Assembly: GCA_013398015.1 (NCBI GenBank)
Contig: VZRR01013712.1
Span: 62,001-126,000, forward strand
Source of the DNA: Oreocharis arfaki
Taxonomy: Eukaryota; Chordata; Aves; Passeriformes; Paramythiidae
Reading direction: 5' to 3'
DNA: 64,000 bases
Part shown: piece after piece, positions 11,489 to 22,039 of the stretch
How the letters are laid out: each line of letters begins with the position of its first letter
How positions within the stretch are numbered: position 1 is the first letter of the stretch
Translations under genes and position numbers: made by a program
Notes under the pieces: model-generated
Told to the model about the DNA's origin: nothing
What the model saw: only the letters and a program-made list of their open reading frames with translations
Databases searched by the model: none

Positions 11489-14400
11489 GTGAGTGCTCTA
11501 ATGAAAGTGATGCTAATTTGTAAAAAGGATTCCGGGCTGTGCTAACTGTGCTAATCTTTTTAATCTCCTCTCCCTCTAAAGCTCAGCCCCCTTTGTGTCC
11601 TGGATTTGGATTTAGACCAATCCTCAGCATTGTTTTGTTTTGGGGTTTTTTTTTTTTTGTGGAGAGGACAGATAAGTCTTAGAGCTGTGTATTAATTCAC
11701 ACCAGTGGCTGCAGTAGAGCCCTGATGGTTTTGTAGGTTCCCCCAGAGCGCTGGGGTCTGCAGGGAGCTCTGAGGCAAAAAACAAGAGAATCTGGTCATG
11801 TTCTAAGGCAGGCCACAAAAACCAGTGAGAATTTCCAGCTGTTTACTACTTGGGTCTAGATTGACTAATAAGAACAAAAATCTGAAACTTCCAGACTGTA
11901 AATGAACACATTTTATGGATATAAATTGAATCTAAAGCTTTCATGCTTTAGCTGACTCTTCAGATAAATTTGGCATTTCTTTCTTTCTCTGAAGACATGC
12001 TGGGAACGCTGTGGGGTAGATTTTATAGATAAAGTGCAGCCTGAGAAATAAAGCAATTGTGATAAAATTGAGAAATCCATGTGTTATGTAAAATAGCTTT
12101 TTTTCCTCAGCAAGTGCCCTTGGGTCAGTTGCTGCACTGACTCTTGTTATTAAGTGACACTTTATAGTGCTGATGAGGAAGAGGAGGGTAGGTCCCTTCA
12201 ATAAGCAGATTGTTTGGGATCAGAGTGGAAGGGTCCCTTTTTGAGAAACAAATCGAAAACTCTGGCTGCAGTTTAGAAAGACCACACAGGTTCTGCTTAT
12301 GCTTCCCCTGATAGGTCTGTTAATCCTGCTGCAGTTCCAGTAACACTGATGAGAATTAGCCCTGCAAATCTGCCTGCCTGCTGGGTTTTCTTAGCAGGTA
12401 AGGAACGTGCAGGATATGGCAGCAAAATGCTCCAAAGTGAGCCAGATCTGCTGTGTGCTCTGCTTGCTCAACAGGGAGTTGGGTTTGGAAGTGGAAGGAT
12501 CCTTGGAGGTCGGATCTTTGCTGTGTAACCTCGTATTGCAGGGGGGCATCTCCCTACCCTCAGCAGTGCTTATAGGATTGGACTTTGATTAAAAGGCTGA
12601 AACAGGGTTTTTAACGTGTAATTTTTTTTTCTGCGTGTTTTTTGGTGGCTGTACAGAGCTGCTGGAATTGTAGGCTGAGGTTCTGAGCTGTCAGAACTGT
12701 GGCTGCTGGGCAAAAGACTTCGCCTTCTGTAGCTGCTCATGCCTGGGGAGGTGTGTTGAGTGCTGGGTGGGTCTTTAAGTGGTGCAGGGCTGGGGGTGTT
12801 GTTTTGTTCTTGTTTTTTGGAGTTGGATTTCTGAAGAGGATCCATCCTTCCTGAGGAGACCCTCCTTAGCACATGGCTTCATTTCTGCAGGGCTCCAAAG
12901 CAGGATTATGGATAAGGCTTGAAATATGCATCCACTGGTTTGTGCTTGCTCTGCTCTCTATTTATCTCTTGACTCTTGCAGTTGTAAAAATGAGCTCAAA
13001 AAACCTCAAAAGTTTTCAGAGTTTGTTTTTTTTTTAAATGCAAGTGGCAATGTGGTGCTAGAAATGTACAATTTTCCTACTATTTATCCTCAGTATGGAA
13101 ACCTGCATCAATATGTGCAAGGCTTCCTGCACTGTGCTCAAAGGTTAGATCTTGCCTCTCTTTAAAGTGAGGGTAAAACCCCCATATGCTGCAATAATGA
13201 AGAGATTAGATTCTTGTATTACAAAAATGTTCTCACTTTTGAGTGCTTGCCAGGAAGAGGTTGGGGGGCCAAGTCGTGCCTCCCTTTCGTGCCCTATATA
13301 ATGCAAGCAGTGTTCAAGCAAAGATTTGTGAGGCTGTTGGTGCTCTAGGCCTAATCTTTCATAATAGGATTAGTCTAATGTGGTGAGTCTCTGTAGTTGT
13401 GGATGACCTGTATTCAGTACACAAACATCTTTCTCTGTGTTTTAAGCTCAGGCTTGAAAATGCTCTTTCAAGTAACTGTTTTTACATAAACACCTTGTTA
13501 GGACTTCTTCTATGCAAAATCTGAGCATCAGCACGTTTCCTATCGGTACAGTTAATCTAAATACTGTGCTGCTTTGTTTTATGCTGCAACACAAGCTTTT
13601 CATTGCTGGAGGGGAGTTTGTGCGTTTAATTCTCTCTCCAAAACAGCAGGAGAGTCTCGTTGTCGGGGATGATTCTTGCAAGTGATGCCTCGGGCTGCCA
13701 GCCAGTGTCTGGCTTTTGTCTGGTGTGACCAGACAGGTAGCAAAGCTTGCAACAGCAGCTCCTTCTCATGGCCACTTGAAGTGTAATTAAGCATTTGAGG
13801 TTGGCATGAACAACCCCTGGAGTTACAGAGCAATTATATGGATTTTCTTAAATGCGTGGATTCTAGAGCTGTCAGTAAGTGTCACTTGCACTGCTCACTA
13901 ATGGCTTAAATTTGAAGTTGTGTTGGAGGGGACCATTAAGGTGATCCCTGCGCTGAAATGAGAAGGATGGGGTGAGATATGGGTGGAGAGATTCTGTTTT
14001 AAATGAGACCAATTCTGTCTCATTGTTCTTAGCTAAATTTGTGGCTAAATGCCAGAATCCAAAACATTCTTTGCTCGATTTCAGCAGCCTCCTGGGAATC
14101 CATCATCTGAACTGTCCTTAGGGCAGCATTTGGTCTGGTCTGAAGCACTGGGAGATGTTCAGGAATTAGGGTTCAGGGAGCCTTTGGAATTCCCCCACAA
14201 CTGTGTGATACAGGTGGGTGGGGATGCAAGGAATTCTGAACCAACAGGAGGAGACCAGAGGAGAAGGGACTGGTTTGCCCTAAAATAGTCCCTGGGGTTG
14301 CAGGTGGGGGGAACCTGTCACTCAACACAGTGATGTTCCAAGGGAAGTCCATGAGGAATGCCAGCCTGGGGCATGGCCATGGATTTCCAGGAAGCACATG

Positions 14401-14505
14401 GATCAGCACAGTGGTCTCTTTAGATAGCATCAAATTAATTGGGAAGATCAGTCAGTTAGCCAGATGGAAATAACTATAATATTGTCTTTTTCCTTTCTCC
14501 TTTAG
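11489..14505 (+). other. GCH1: GCH1 intron 3
   Basis: This 3017-bp intron runs from donor GTGAGT to acceptor CTCCTTTAG, ending at 14505. A short T run lies near 11649-11660 and G/T-rich stretches lie around 12600-12820. I recognise no mobile element, gene or RNA. Confidence 0.88.
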
Positions 14506-14537
14506 GATCGTGGAAATATACAGTAGAAGATTGCAAG
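14506..14537 (+). CDS. GCH1: GCH1 exon 4 (32-bp mini-exon)
   Basis: A very small exon. One base completes Arg170, ten codons encode IVEIYSRRLQ, and one base opens the Val181 codon. It is flanked by TTTAG and GTAAAC. Length, phase and sequence match human exon 4. It is too short for ORF-based detection and was found by tracing the conserved protein across the junctions. Confidence 0.97.
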
Positions 14538-15448
14538 GTAAACGTGAAATTTGGGATTTGTTGTGTGCACTCCTCTCCTGGTCAGTGCAGGGGGCTGGAA
14601 ACTGGGAGTGGACTAGAGATGTGGAGTTTAAGAGTGGAGAAAAACACTTCCTGAAGAGGTTTTTCTCACCTGTTTATTGCACTTAGCCCCTGCATTCCCA
14701 GTGAAGGGTAATATCTGCCTAGGAAAGTAGGTGGAGGAAGGAACTGAGGCACTGAGGATAAATGTGTTACCATGTAGAGCTGCCAGAATAACTAAACCAG
14801 TTTGATGCTGCTGGGGATGAACTCTCCTACAGAGATTTGGAGAGATGCCTTCAGGAATTCTTGTCTGAGGCAATGAAGCAAGAGCTGCCTCCTGGCCTTG
14901 AGAAAGAGAGGAAGCTGCAGGGTCCAAAGCCTTGGGTTGGGCTGGGCCTGCTGCCTTTGTCCTGTGGTTAAATTTGGCCTGGTCTTGGCAAGAGAAGTCT
15001 CAGTGACCATCAAGCTGGTGAATAGAGGGTGCTGGAGCTGCAGGAAGTAAAGCTTTGCAGGACAAAGCATTTCCTTTCCTTGAGAAGAGAAATTGGGCGC
15101 GTGGAATAAATGGTGCAGAGGTAACGCTGGGAACAAACACATTAAAAACTGAAACAGAACAGAGAGGCAAGAAAATCTAACTGCAAAATAGGAACTGGAG
15201 GAGCTGTTGGAACAAATTGTGGTTGGAGTGGAATGCAAAATGGCTCCAAATATAAGCAAGAAAATAAAAGGCCTGTTCCAGGATACAAATGGAAGATAGG
15301 ATGGAGGGGGCTTGGTGCAACCTGCTCTAGTGGAAGGTGTCCCACCTGTCCCGTGGTGGGGGGGTCGGAACAAGATGAGCTTTTTTTTCCTTTCCAACTG
15401 AAATCACTCTGGGGTTCTGGGAGTCTGAGTTCCCTGTTGTTCCCTCAG
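14538..15448 (+). other. GCH1: GCH1 intron 4
   Basis: This 911-bp intron runs from donor GTAAAC to acceptor TTCCCTCAG, ending at 15448. Its last part (about 15311-15421) is a sense-oriented CR1 tail, so the branch point and pyrimidine tract for exon 5 lie inside or directly after retroelement-derived DNA. The rest is unique sequence with no feature I recognise. Confidence 0.88.
15311..15421 (+). mobile_element. CR1 retrotransposon 3' tail fragment
   Basis: The stretch reads like the end of avian CR1 in sense orientation: GCAACCTGCTCTAGTGGAAG, then GTGTCCCACC, a G run, GGAACAAGATGAGC, CCTTTCCAACTG and a degenerate tail resembling repeated ATTCTGTGA. It is diverged and 5'-truncated, and it ends less than 30 bp before GCH1 exon 5. 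Confidence 0.75.
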
Positions 15449-15533
15449 TCCAGGAACGCCTTACCAAACAAATTGCAATCGCCATCACAGAAGCCTTACA
15501 GCCCGCCGGGGTCGGCGTCGTCGTGGAAGCTAC
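15449..15533 (+). CDS. GCH1: GCH1 exon 5
   Basis: This 85-bp exon's first two bases complete Val181. The next 27 codons begin QERLTKQIAIAITEALQPAG and continue through VGVVVEA, and the last two bases open Thr209. Compared with human as I recall it, Ile replaces Val191 and Gln replaces Arg198. The donor GTAAGT (15534-15539) is strong, and a minisatellite begins at the very next base. The 3' half is CpG-rich, unlike the other GCH1 exons here. Confidence 0.98.
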
Positions 15534-15539
15534 GTAAGT

Positions 15540-16129
15540 GATCCCAGGGGTTCCATGGGTGGGATCCCAGCTCAATGTGATCCCAGGGGTTCCATGGGTG
15601 GGATCCCACGTGTTCCATGGGTGGGATCCCAGCTCAGTGTGATCCCAGGTGTTCCATGGGTGGGATCCCACGTGTTCCATGGGTGGGATCCCAGCTCAGC
15701 GTGATCCCAGGGGTTCCATGGGTGTGATCCCAGCTCAGTGTGATCCCAGGGGTTCCATGGGTGGGATCCCACGTGTTCCATGGGTGGGATCCCAGCTCAG
15801 CGTGATCCCAGGGGTTCCATGGGTGTGATCCCAGCTCAGTGTGATCCCAGGTGTTCCATGGGTGGGATCCCAGGTGTTCCATGGGCGGGATCCCAGCTCA
15901 GTGTGATCCCAGGTGTTCCATGGGTGGGATCCCACGTGTTCCATGGGCGGGATCCCAGCTCAGTGTGATCCCAGGTGTTCCATGGGTGGGATCCCAGGTG
16001 CTCCATGGGTGGGATCTCAGCTCAGTGGGATCCCAGGTGTTCCATGGGCGGGATCCCAGCTCAGTGTCATCCCAGGTGTTCCGTGGATGGGATCCCAGGT
16101 GTTCCATGGGTGGGATCCCAGCTCTGTGC
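15540..16129. repeat. Composite minisatellite, 23-bp and 16-bp modules
   Basis: I parse 29 modules by hand: 18 of a 23-bp type A (GATCCCAGGTG then TTCCATGGGTGG) and 11 of a 16-bp type B (GATCCCAGCTCAGTGT), totalling exactly 590 bp. Both share the start GATCCCA. Modules are arranged as AB or AAB. Variants recur in register: type A with CACG in place of CAGG, type A ending in TGT, and type B ending in GCGT. Units are rich in self-complementary words (CCATGG, GGGATCCC, CACGTG). Open frames through it on both strands are by-products of the repetition. Confidence 0.97.
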
Positions 16130-16199
16130 TGCAGGGCTGGTGCTTGTTGCCCCTTTGGCTGTGGTAGCTGTGTGCTATGCTTGGTTATCAGGCAGAGAG

Positions 16200-16290
16200 A
16201 GTAATAACTATTATTAACAATAACAAATTATAGTAAACAATCATGTTACTAGTAATAAAAATATTATTATTGATAATAATAAAAACTCAA
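16200..16290. repeat. AT-rich TAA/ATT low-complexity stretch
   Basis: About 90 bp is made largely of imperfect TAATAA and ATTATT trinucleotide repeats, within GCH1 intron 5. Confidence 0.75.
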
Positions 16291-16719
16291 TCCTGGCCCA
16301 TTCAACAAAGTGCCCTGGGGTGCTGGAGCTGTTTAAAGTGGGCACTGCCTGGTCCTCTGTGGAGAAGTGGCAGTGAGGAGCTGTCCCAGCTGCACCCGAT
16401 CCATGCCCTGCCCCTGTGCTCCTTCTGCCTCCTTGAGCAGTGCAGGGCTTGGGACTAGCAACAGGCATGTCCCTGTGATCAGAATGCACCTCGGGAAGGT
16501 GGGGTTTTCCTGGGATCTGAGCAGAGAAGGCAGCACTCGATGGCTGAGAACTGTGACTCTCTTCCACAGCTGAGGTGCTGCAGATGCCCTTTCTGGATGT
16601 GGAGGTTTTGTTACCTTCCCAGAATTGAGTGTGACTGTGCAAGAAACATCTCTCCCTGAGGCATTGCTCCTTTCCCAGGAGCGTTCCTGATGCACTGACT
16701 CCCCTCTCCTTTCTCCTAG

Positions 16720-16846
16720 GCATATGTGTATGGTAATGCGTGGGGTACAGAAAATGAACAGTAAAACAGTAACCAGCACAATGTTGGGGGTATTCCGGGA
16801 AGATCCAAAGACCCGTGAAGAATTCCTGACGCTCATCAGGAGCTGA
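16720..16846 (+). CDS. GCH1: GCH1 exon 6, C-terminal coding part and stop
   Basis: One base completes Thr209 and 41 codons follow, beginning HMCMVMRGVQKMNSKTVTST and ending FLTLIRS, then TGA at 16844-16846. The third zinc ligand, Cys212, is at 16727-16729. The peptide matches the human C-terminus residue for residue as I recall it, including the MRGVQK segment used in GTP binding and the TST segment. Confidence 0.98.
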
Positions 16847-17172
16847 AAGTGTGTGACCCTCTGGATGCACTCTGGATTGTTCTGTCCCGTGTCACTGTCT
16901 GTCCTTGTTCCCACATCCCAGTTCTGAACTAAATCGTTGTGAATTGTTGTCATACTCTTTGTGCAGTGAAAGGCTTCTGGTGGCAAATGGAAAAGGTAGG
17001 GATGAGGGAGGCTCCTCCTGGATTTCCACTGCTGCTGATGTCACGGAGTTACAAAGCTACAAATAGGGGTTTGGAAATGCTTTTCCATCCGTAGTGCAGA
17101 ATATCCACCTGTCAGGAGAGAAGTGGGGCTTGGGAGTGAAATGGATGTTTATGAAATGGTTGTGTTCATTAG

Positions 17173-17178
17173 AATAAA
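17173..17178 (+). terminator. GCH1: Proximal poly(A) signal AATAAA of GCH1
   Basis: A canonical hexamer lies about 330 bases after the GCH1 stop codon. If used it would give a short 3' UTR lacking the Pumilio-type site. The downstream G/T content is modest. Confidence 0.45.
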
Positions 17179-18944
17179 TGTGGAGCAGGACAGGAAACAC
17201 CTGAAAGGATGTGGATCTTTGTAGGATTGGGATTGTCCCAAATTATTGGACTATGTTTTATTGCAAGTCCTGCAGTAGCTATTTCAGTACCTGGATATGT
17301 GTGTTATACCTCTGAGTTGTTACCTCTGACGTGTTTTATATTCTTTCTAGCATTAGCTTCCTTTTTTGTAGTTTTTGTCTGTTTGTTTGTTTGAGAAATG
17401 TGTAAACTCCACTTTTCCTATCCTCTTAAAAGGCAGGGAATTAACTTCTGAATTATTTGGGGCACAGCCCTGTCTCAGTACAAAGGGGTTTATGCACCTT
17501 TTTCTCTGTGCCTCAGAATGTCTGACCACTTGAACTGTCAGTTTCTTACTGGTTTTAAGGAAACTTTAACAGACGAGAGGAAAAAACCCCTGCATAGTCT
17601 GTCTGAAGAGTGCTGAGGTATCCAAAGAGGTTTTTAATGATATTTATATCTTGAGCTTTCCTTCTTGGATTTCCATGGGTTAGACTGAAAAGCTAAAATT
17701 AGTCTGATAACGTGAAAAAGAAGACTTCCAAGCGTTCTAAGGTTTCCATTTCCAATGTTGGACCAAAGGTGAGCGTGAAATCCTGAGCACAGCACATGGT
17801 ACCTCCCCTCCCTGCCGACAGGTTGGGTCATTTCAGGGCAGAGTAACATGGAATGACAGCAGCTCGTTTCATAAGAGCAGCTGAGAAAAGCATTTCCAGG
17901 GCCACCAGGATGAATCAAACCACATTTTTCTCCGTGTATGTGGCAACCTCTGTAAGTGGCAGAATTGGTACAAAAAGTTTCAGTCCAGCTGGACTTGGCT
18001 GAACTTCTGCTTTGTTACCATTTTAATGGGTGTTTTGTAACTCTTAATTGGGAAAAGATGAGGCGCGAATGAAAACCACCCTCCTCACGCTGAGCTTGCA
18101 AAACAAATGTCAGCCAGGGGGGTTGGATGCCCACAGGTTCCCAGGGCTCTCTCTGCTTTGCTGGGTATCCATCCAAGATGTTCTGTGCACGAACCTCGAG
18201 GGCAGTTCCTGCTCTGGCCAGCTCCATCTCACCAACATTCCTCCCTCTCCCTCCAGCCCGTGTTGGAAACCAAATGAAAATCACGTCTGTTCGGATTGGG
18301 CCTAAAGAACTTTTTCAAGGAGAACAAGCGCATGTGTTTAATTACGCTAATTTTACTTTGATGACCTTCACAGCATTATTGGAAAAATCTTTTTTACCAT
18401 CCTCTGTCCTGGGTTCTGTGGGATTAGGTGCTGTAACAGTGTTTGTCACTGGTGTAAACAAGCTGTGCTGCACATTGCTAAACCAGACCTGCTCCACGGC
18501 ATTTTGTTTTCCTGAAATCGCCACTTTTCAGTTCAGTATGTTACAAATATCCAGCTGAAAAGCCTTAAACCTTTCTTGCCTGAAATTGGCAGTAAACCTC
18601 TCTTTTTAGCTCAACTGGAAGGAGATTTTAAGGACCAAAGGGGTACACACCAGTACAACTCTTTCTCTTTCCTCGCTTTCGTTTGGAAATTAAGTCTCTG
18701 TAAAGCACTGTCTTGCTCCTGAGGTACCAAAAAAGTTGTGTTTTAACCACTTATCTCTCTTCAGGATAAAGTTCACATTGCACCACCACTGTTTTTTATT
18801 TCTGTGCGACCTGTAGTCCTTAAAACATACCTCTCTCTACTCGTGGCCTTGGATTTTGTTCTCCCTTTCTGCTGTTGTGAGTCTCGGTGTGTTTTTCGGA
18901 ACGTCCGTCTTGTTCAAATACATGAGCTTTAACTACACCCCGTG

Positions 18945-18952
18945 TGTAAATA
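18945..18952 (+). promoter_or_regulatory. Pumilio-type site TGTAAATA in GCH1 3' UTR
   Basis: A perfect TGTANATA match near the 3' end of the GCH1 3' UTR. Such octamers bind PUM1/PUM2 and lower mRNA stability. No binding evidence is available here. Confidence 0.4.
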
Positions 18953-19007
18953 TGTATAGGATGCACAACCCCTGTTGTGCTGCCCACCAGGCCATTGTCT
19001 CTGAAAC

Positions 19008-19013
19008 ATTAAA
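19008..19013 (+). terminator. GCH1: Distal poly(A) signal ATTAAA of GCH1
   Basis: The common variant hexamer is followed at 19017-19045 by a G/T-rich stretch suited to cleavage factor binding. The position agrees with the usual length of the GCH1 3' UTR. A further AATAAA at 19437-19442 is a less likely alternative. Confidence 0.55.
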
Positions 19014-19926
19014 GCCCAGTGTAAGCCTTGGGAGTTGGGAGCATCCTTGGGGCACTCAGAGGTGAAGGCACTGCACAAGGAAAAGGCACGAGCTCCTTCT
19101 CCTCAGGTGGGGATGGTTTCTGCCCCTTGTGGATGAGGGGTTGGGCTGCTCCTCTGGGCTGGGTGTTGCTGTTATCCACAGGTGAGTCCCCAGCTGGTGA
19201 CTGGGAAGGGAAAAAAAACCTCCAGGATTTGGTGTCACCTTCTTGCTGCTCCTTGGAGCCAGAGGAATCGAGAGCAAATACATTGGAGAGGGGATGGTGG
19301 GTGGCAGTGGCTTCTCCTGGCATTGAGCGTGGGGGGTTTCGCAGTCCTCTAGTGCCCTTCTTGAGCTATCCTGGAGGCCTTGCACTGGCCTGAAGAAATA
19401 CCTGGTTCCTGGCCAGATGTTCAAGTTACCTGAACAAATAAATCCCAGGAGCAGCTGCGACGAGAGACCTCGAAGGTGAAGTCAGGGTTGGGTCACCCCA
19501 TTGAGTGCAGGGTGGGCAGGCTGGCTTAAAGACATTCCTAGTGTCCTCCAGCCTCCCAGGAAGCAGATATTGCTGAGATTCAGGGGGAAAATGTATGAAA
19601 TGCATGGATCCCAGACTCCTGAGGAGCGGGGCAGCCCGAGGGCAGAGGGACTGCAGGGGCTGCCTGTGGCTGTGCCCACGGTGGCAGGCAGGGAGGGAGA
19701 AGGGATGATGAATGAAGCCCCCTTCAGGCCTTGGTGTCTTTTTTACCCAAATGGTCTGAATTATTTGGAAATAACCCTCGTGGGAAGCCCCAGGAGCATT
19801 GGCAAGACCTCTTTGTGGTGAGGCTGAGCCCTGCTGTTCTCACAGCTGTGTGTTCAAGCTGGTGCTTGTGGTGGGAAATGGTCTGTTTGGGCAAACAGGC
19901 ACTTCTGCAAGAAATTATCTATGCCC

Positions 19927-20130
19927 TGCCTTTTTTCTGTTTTTTGGGTGGGTTTTTTTTGTTGTTGTTGTTGTTTTGGGGTTTTTTGTGGGGTTTTTTT
20001 TGTCTTTTTTTTTAAACGGTGTGGGATCGGGAGGGAGCCTCACTGGTTTTGTGATCCTGGGAAAATCTGTTTTCTTTGGGGTGAAAAAATATTCAGCTTC
20101 AAAGTGTTCATAGCTCAAACCCCCCCCCCC
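19927..20130. repeat. T/G-rich low-complexity tract and C run
   Basis: Long T runs are interrupted by GTT repeats and G3-G4 runs (19927-20015). A run of ten or more C follows near 20121-20130. The open frames across it are low-complexity artefacts. Confidence 0.85.
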
Positions 20131-20474
20131 CAAACCCTGGAACAAAAAGCTAAAACAGAAGGACCAAACCCTGTTAAATAAGGGGACATCCTCCCAGCCC
20201 TGACCCGCCCCATTTCCCAGGATTCCACCTGACTGATCATGTGCTCCATTCCTTTCCTGATGCTCTCCAGTGGTATGAGTTGCTTATCAATTTTATTTTC
20301 TCAAGGGTCCCCCGTCTGAGCAGCTTCTTAGAGGTTTTTTCCATCTCTGTGTTTACTTTGGGTGCCTCCCATCACCTCCTGCCCCTGAGCTGCAGAGTGA
20401 CCAGTCCATAAACCCCTGTGCCATATCCAGCCAGGTCCTGGGCTCTTTGGTCCTCACTCTCTGTGTTCAGGTTT

Positions 20475-20560
20475 ATCACGGAATCATTAAGGCTGGAAAA
20501 TCCCTCCCTGACCACTGAGTCCCACAGTTATCCCAGCACTGCCCAGCCCACCAGGATGCT
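20475..20560 (-). mobile_element. CR1 fragment, reverse orientation
   Basis: The sequence TCACGGAATCATTAAGGCTG, then GGAAAATCCCTCC, CACTGAGTCCCACAG and CAGCACTGCCCAGCCCACC follows the reverse-complement layout of a CR1 3' end. It is old and diverged. Confidence 0.6.
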
Positions 20561-21599
20561 TTGGTTCAGGCAACTTCCTCCAGCTGTAGACCCCAAATTC
20601 GGCTTTTTCTAGACAAAAATCTGCCTTCCAGTCACTGAGTGGCTGCAGGCAAGGGCTGGGATCATCCCAGAGGCTTCGTGCAGCCCTCACAACCTTCCAC
20701 ACCTTGGAGAGTTGTTTAATGAGCTCTAGCAGCTCCTTACCTGCCCCTGGTTCCTGCCCCTGTTCTCTGGAGCTCTGTTGGAGTTGGGAAAGAGCCTTAA
20801 TCAGCTGTGCCCTTTGATCCTTGGCTGAGCCCTTCTGTCCAGCTCCTGGAAACAACTTCTAGGAAAAGCTTTGCCTTCCAGTTGTTTTTAAAGTTACACT
20901 CATGATTTAGGAGTTGAGGGGACATAAATTATTAAAGCTCTTGTTATTAAGTCTTGGCCTGGGAGGGGCGGAAAATAAATCACAGCATTCAAATAAATTT
21001 TGCTAAAATACACAAAGAATATAATCACAAGGAATTTATTTGTAGTTTTTAACAACTTTATGTTGCGTTTTTGGTGTTGGGGCATTGCAGGGGTGGTTTT
21101 GGCAGGTGAACTGTACCATGTTCCCTCTGTTTGCTCTGCTTCTCCACACCAGGATTGCAACAGTGAAACAAAGGTGAAAACCCCACTGCAAAGAGAGACC
21201 AACTCCACTGCACAGGCCTGAAAATGACTTTAAAAGTGCCAAGGCAAAACACAGTGGTGCTGCTTCGGCCTGGGATGTGTGGATGCCACGGAGGGAGTAA
21301 TTCCTGGGATCCCCTGACCAGGGGCTGTGGGAAGGTGTCCGTGCTTCTGCTCCCTCCTGCCCTGGCTGTGGGTGCCTCTGCACCCTCTCAGCATCCCGTG
21401 GTTCCACCAGGGAAGCCATAGCTCATCCTGCAGCTGGCATTTCTTTAGCTCCCTCGTCCTGGAACAAGGCATGGACCTGCTGGAGAGCTGCAGGAATGCC
21501 TGGAGGAGGTGACAGCCGCTGCTCCAGCCAGGGCACGCTGCAGTGCTTCAGTGTGTAGGAAAAAGGCAAAACTTCAGGGTACAGTCACTATAGCAGGCT

Positions 21600-21757
21600 C
21601 CCCAAGGAAGGGCTCACAAATCCTGCCAGGGTTGAAGAAGCATTTGGACAACACTCTCAGGGATGCCCAGGGTGGAGTTTTTGGGGTGTCTGTGCAGGGC
21701 CAGGAGCTGGGCTCTGATCCTTGTGGGTCCCTTCCAGCTCAGGACATTCTGTGGTCT
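21600..21757 (+). mobile_element. CR1 3' end fragment, forward orientation
   Basis: It contains AAGCATTTGGACAACACTCT, GTGCAGGGCCAGGAGCTGGG, TGATCCTTGTGGGTCCCTTC and AGGACATTCTGTGG, the tail of a CR1 subfamily common in songbirds. A copy of the same subfamily runs off the window end (63740-64000), and another lies in reverse at 54984-55250. Confidence 0.85.
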
Positions 21758-22039
21758 CCGTTGGTTTCTGAAGCTGTGCAGGGTGCCAGCCCTGGGCTAT
21801 GGGGACCCGAACTGGCACAGCCCCTGGTGCCAGCCCTGGGCTCCGGGGGGCTGCACCCCAGGTCTGTGCTCACCTTCTCCAGCCTCTTTTCCATTGCTCT
21901 TCACCGGGGCAGAGCAGCTGGGAGGGAAATGGGTCTCGGTGCTTGAGGAGAGAAAGAGAGGGACGGGAAAGGTTTTGTGAGGAAGCAGCAAGGAGGGGGG
22001 AGGGAGGAAGAGCTGGCAGGGGGTTTGCAAAGGCTCTGC

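Larger units (their letters stand above)
15534..16719 (+). other. GCH1: GCH1 intron 5
   Basis: This 1186-bp intron runs from GTAAGT to CTCCTAG. Half of it is a composite minisatellite (15540-16129). An AT-rich TAA/ATT-type stretch follows at 16200-16290. The last 400 bp is unique sequence ending in a pyrimidine-rich acceptor. Confidence 0.92.
1..19030 (+). other. GCH1: GCH1 gene, 3' part (GTP cyclohydrolase 1)
   Basis: GTP cyclohydrolase 1 converts GTP to 7,8-dihydroneopterin triphosphate, the first and rate-limiting step of tetrahydrobiopterin synthesis, as a cytosolic homodecamer that binds the feedback protein GFRP. Five coding exons (9148-9257, 11433-11488, 14506-14537, 15449-15533, 16720-16846) join in frame to give 136 residues ending in LTLIRS. 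By comparison with the 250-residue human protein from memory, these are residues 115-250 with no insertion or deletion. The zinc ligands are present: Cys141 and His144 in CEHH (exon 2) and Cys212 in HMCMVM (exon 6). I noticed only a few substitutions (L for M140, I for V191, Q for R198). Exon 1, with the variable N-terminus and the rest of the tunnelling fold, is upstream of the window. The 3' boundary is inferred from a poly(A) signal at 19008. The gene converges on SAMD4A. Confidence 0.97.
16847..19030 (+). other. GCH1: GCH1 3' UTR
   Basis: About 2.2 kb of AT-rich sequence follows the stop. The length is close to the roughly 2 kb 3' UTR of mammalian GCH1. It contains a proximal AATAAA (17173-17178) and a distal ATTAAA (19008-19013) with a G/T-rich stretch after it, so short and long forms are possible. 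A perfect Pumilio-type octamer TGTAAATA lies at 18945-18952. No CR1 interrupts it, unlike the flanking introns and spacer, which fits an exonic UTR. The exact end is inferred. Confidence 0.7.

Noticed and set aside
13288..13297. TATA-like CTATATAATG in GCH1 intron 3
   Set aside because: No start-site context, CpG island or downstream exon; AT-rich words like this are expected by chance.
14792..15397. 201-codon minus-strand open frame
   Set aside because: Antisense to GCH1 intron 4 and partly within a CR1 tail; low-complexity Ser/Pro/Phe-rich product without a known domain.
15540..16129. CRISPR-like array
   Set aside because: The modules are contiguous with no unique spacers, and the DNA is a vertebrate intron.
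15327..16204. Several open frames of 60-117 codons on both strands encoding repeated GSHPWNTWDHTELG-like or GWDPRCSMGGIP-like peptides
   Set aside because: They are translations of the minisatellite within GCH1 intron 5; frames are open only because the repeat lacks stops.
16241..16986. Minus-strand open frames of over 200 codons
   Set aside because: They are the antisense shadow of GCH1 exon 6 and its surroundings.
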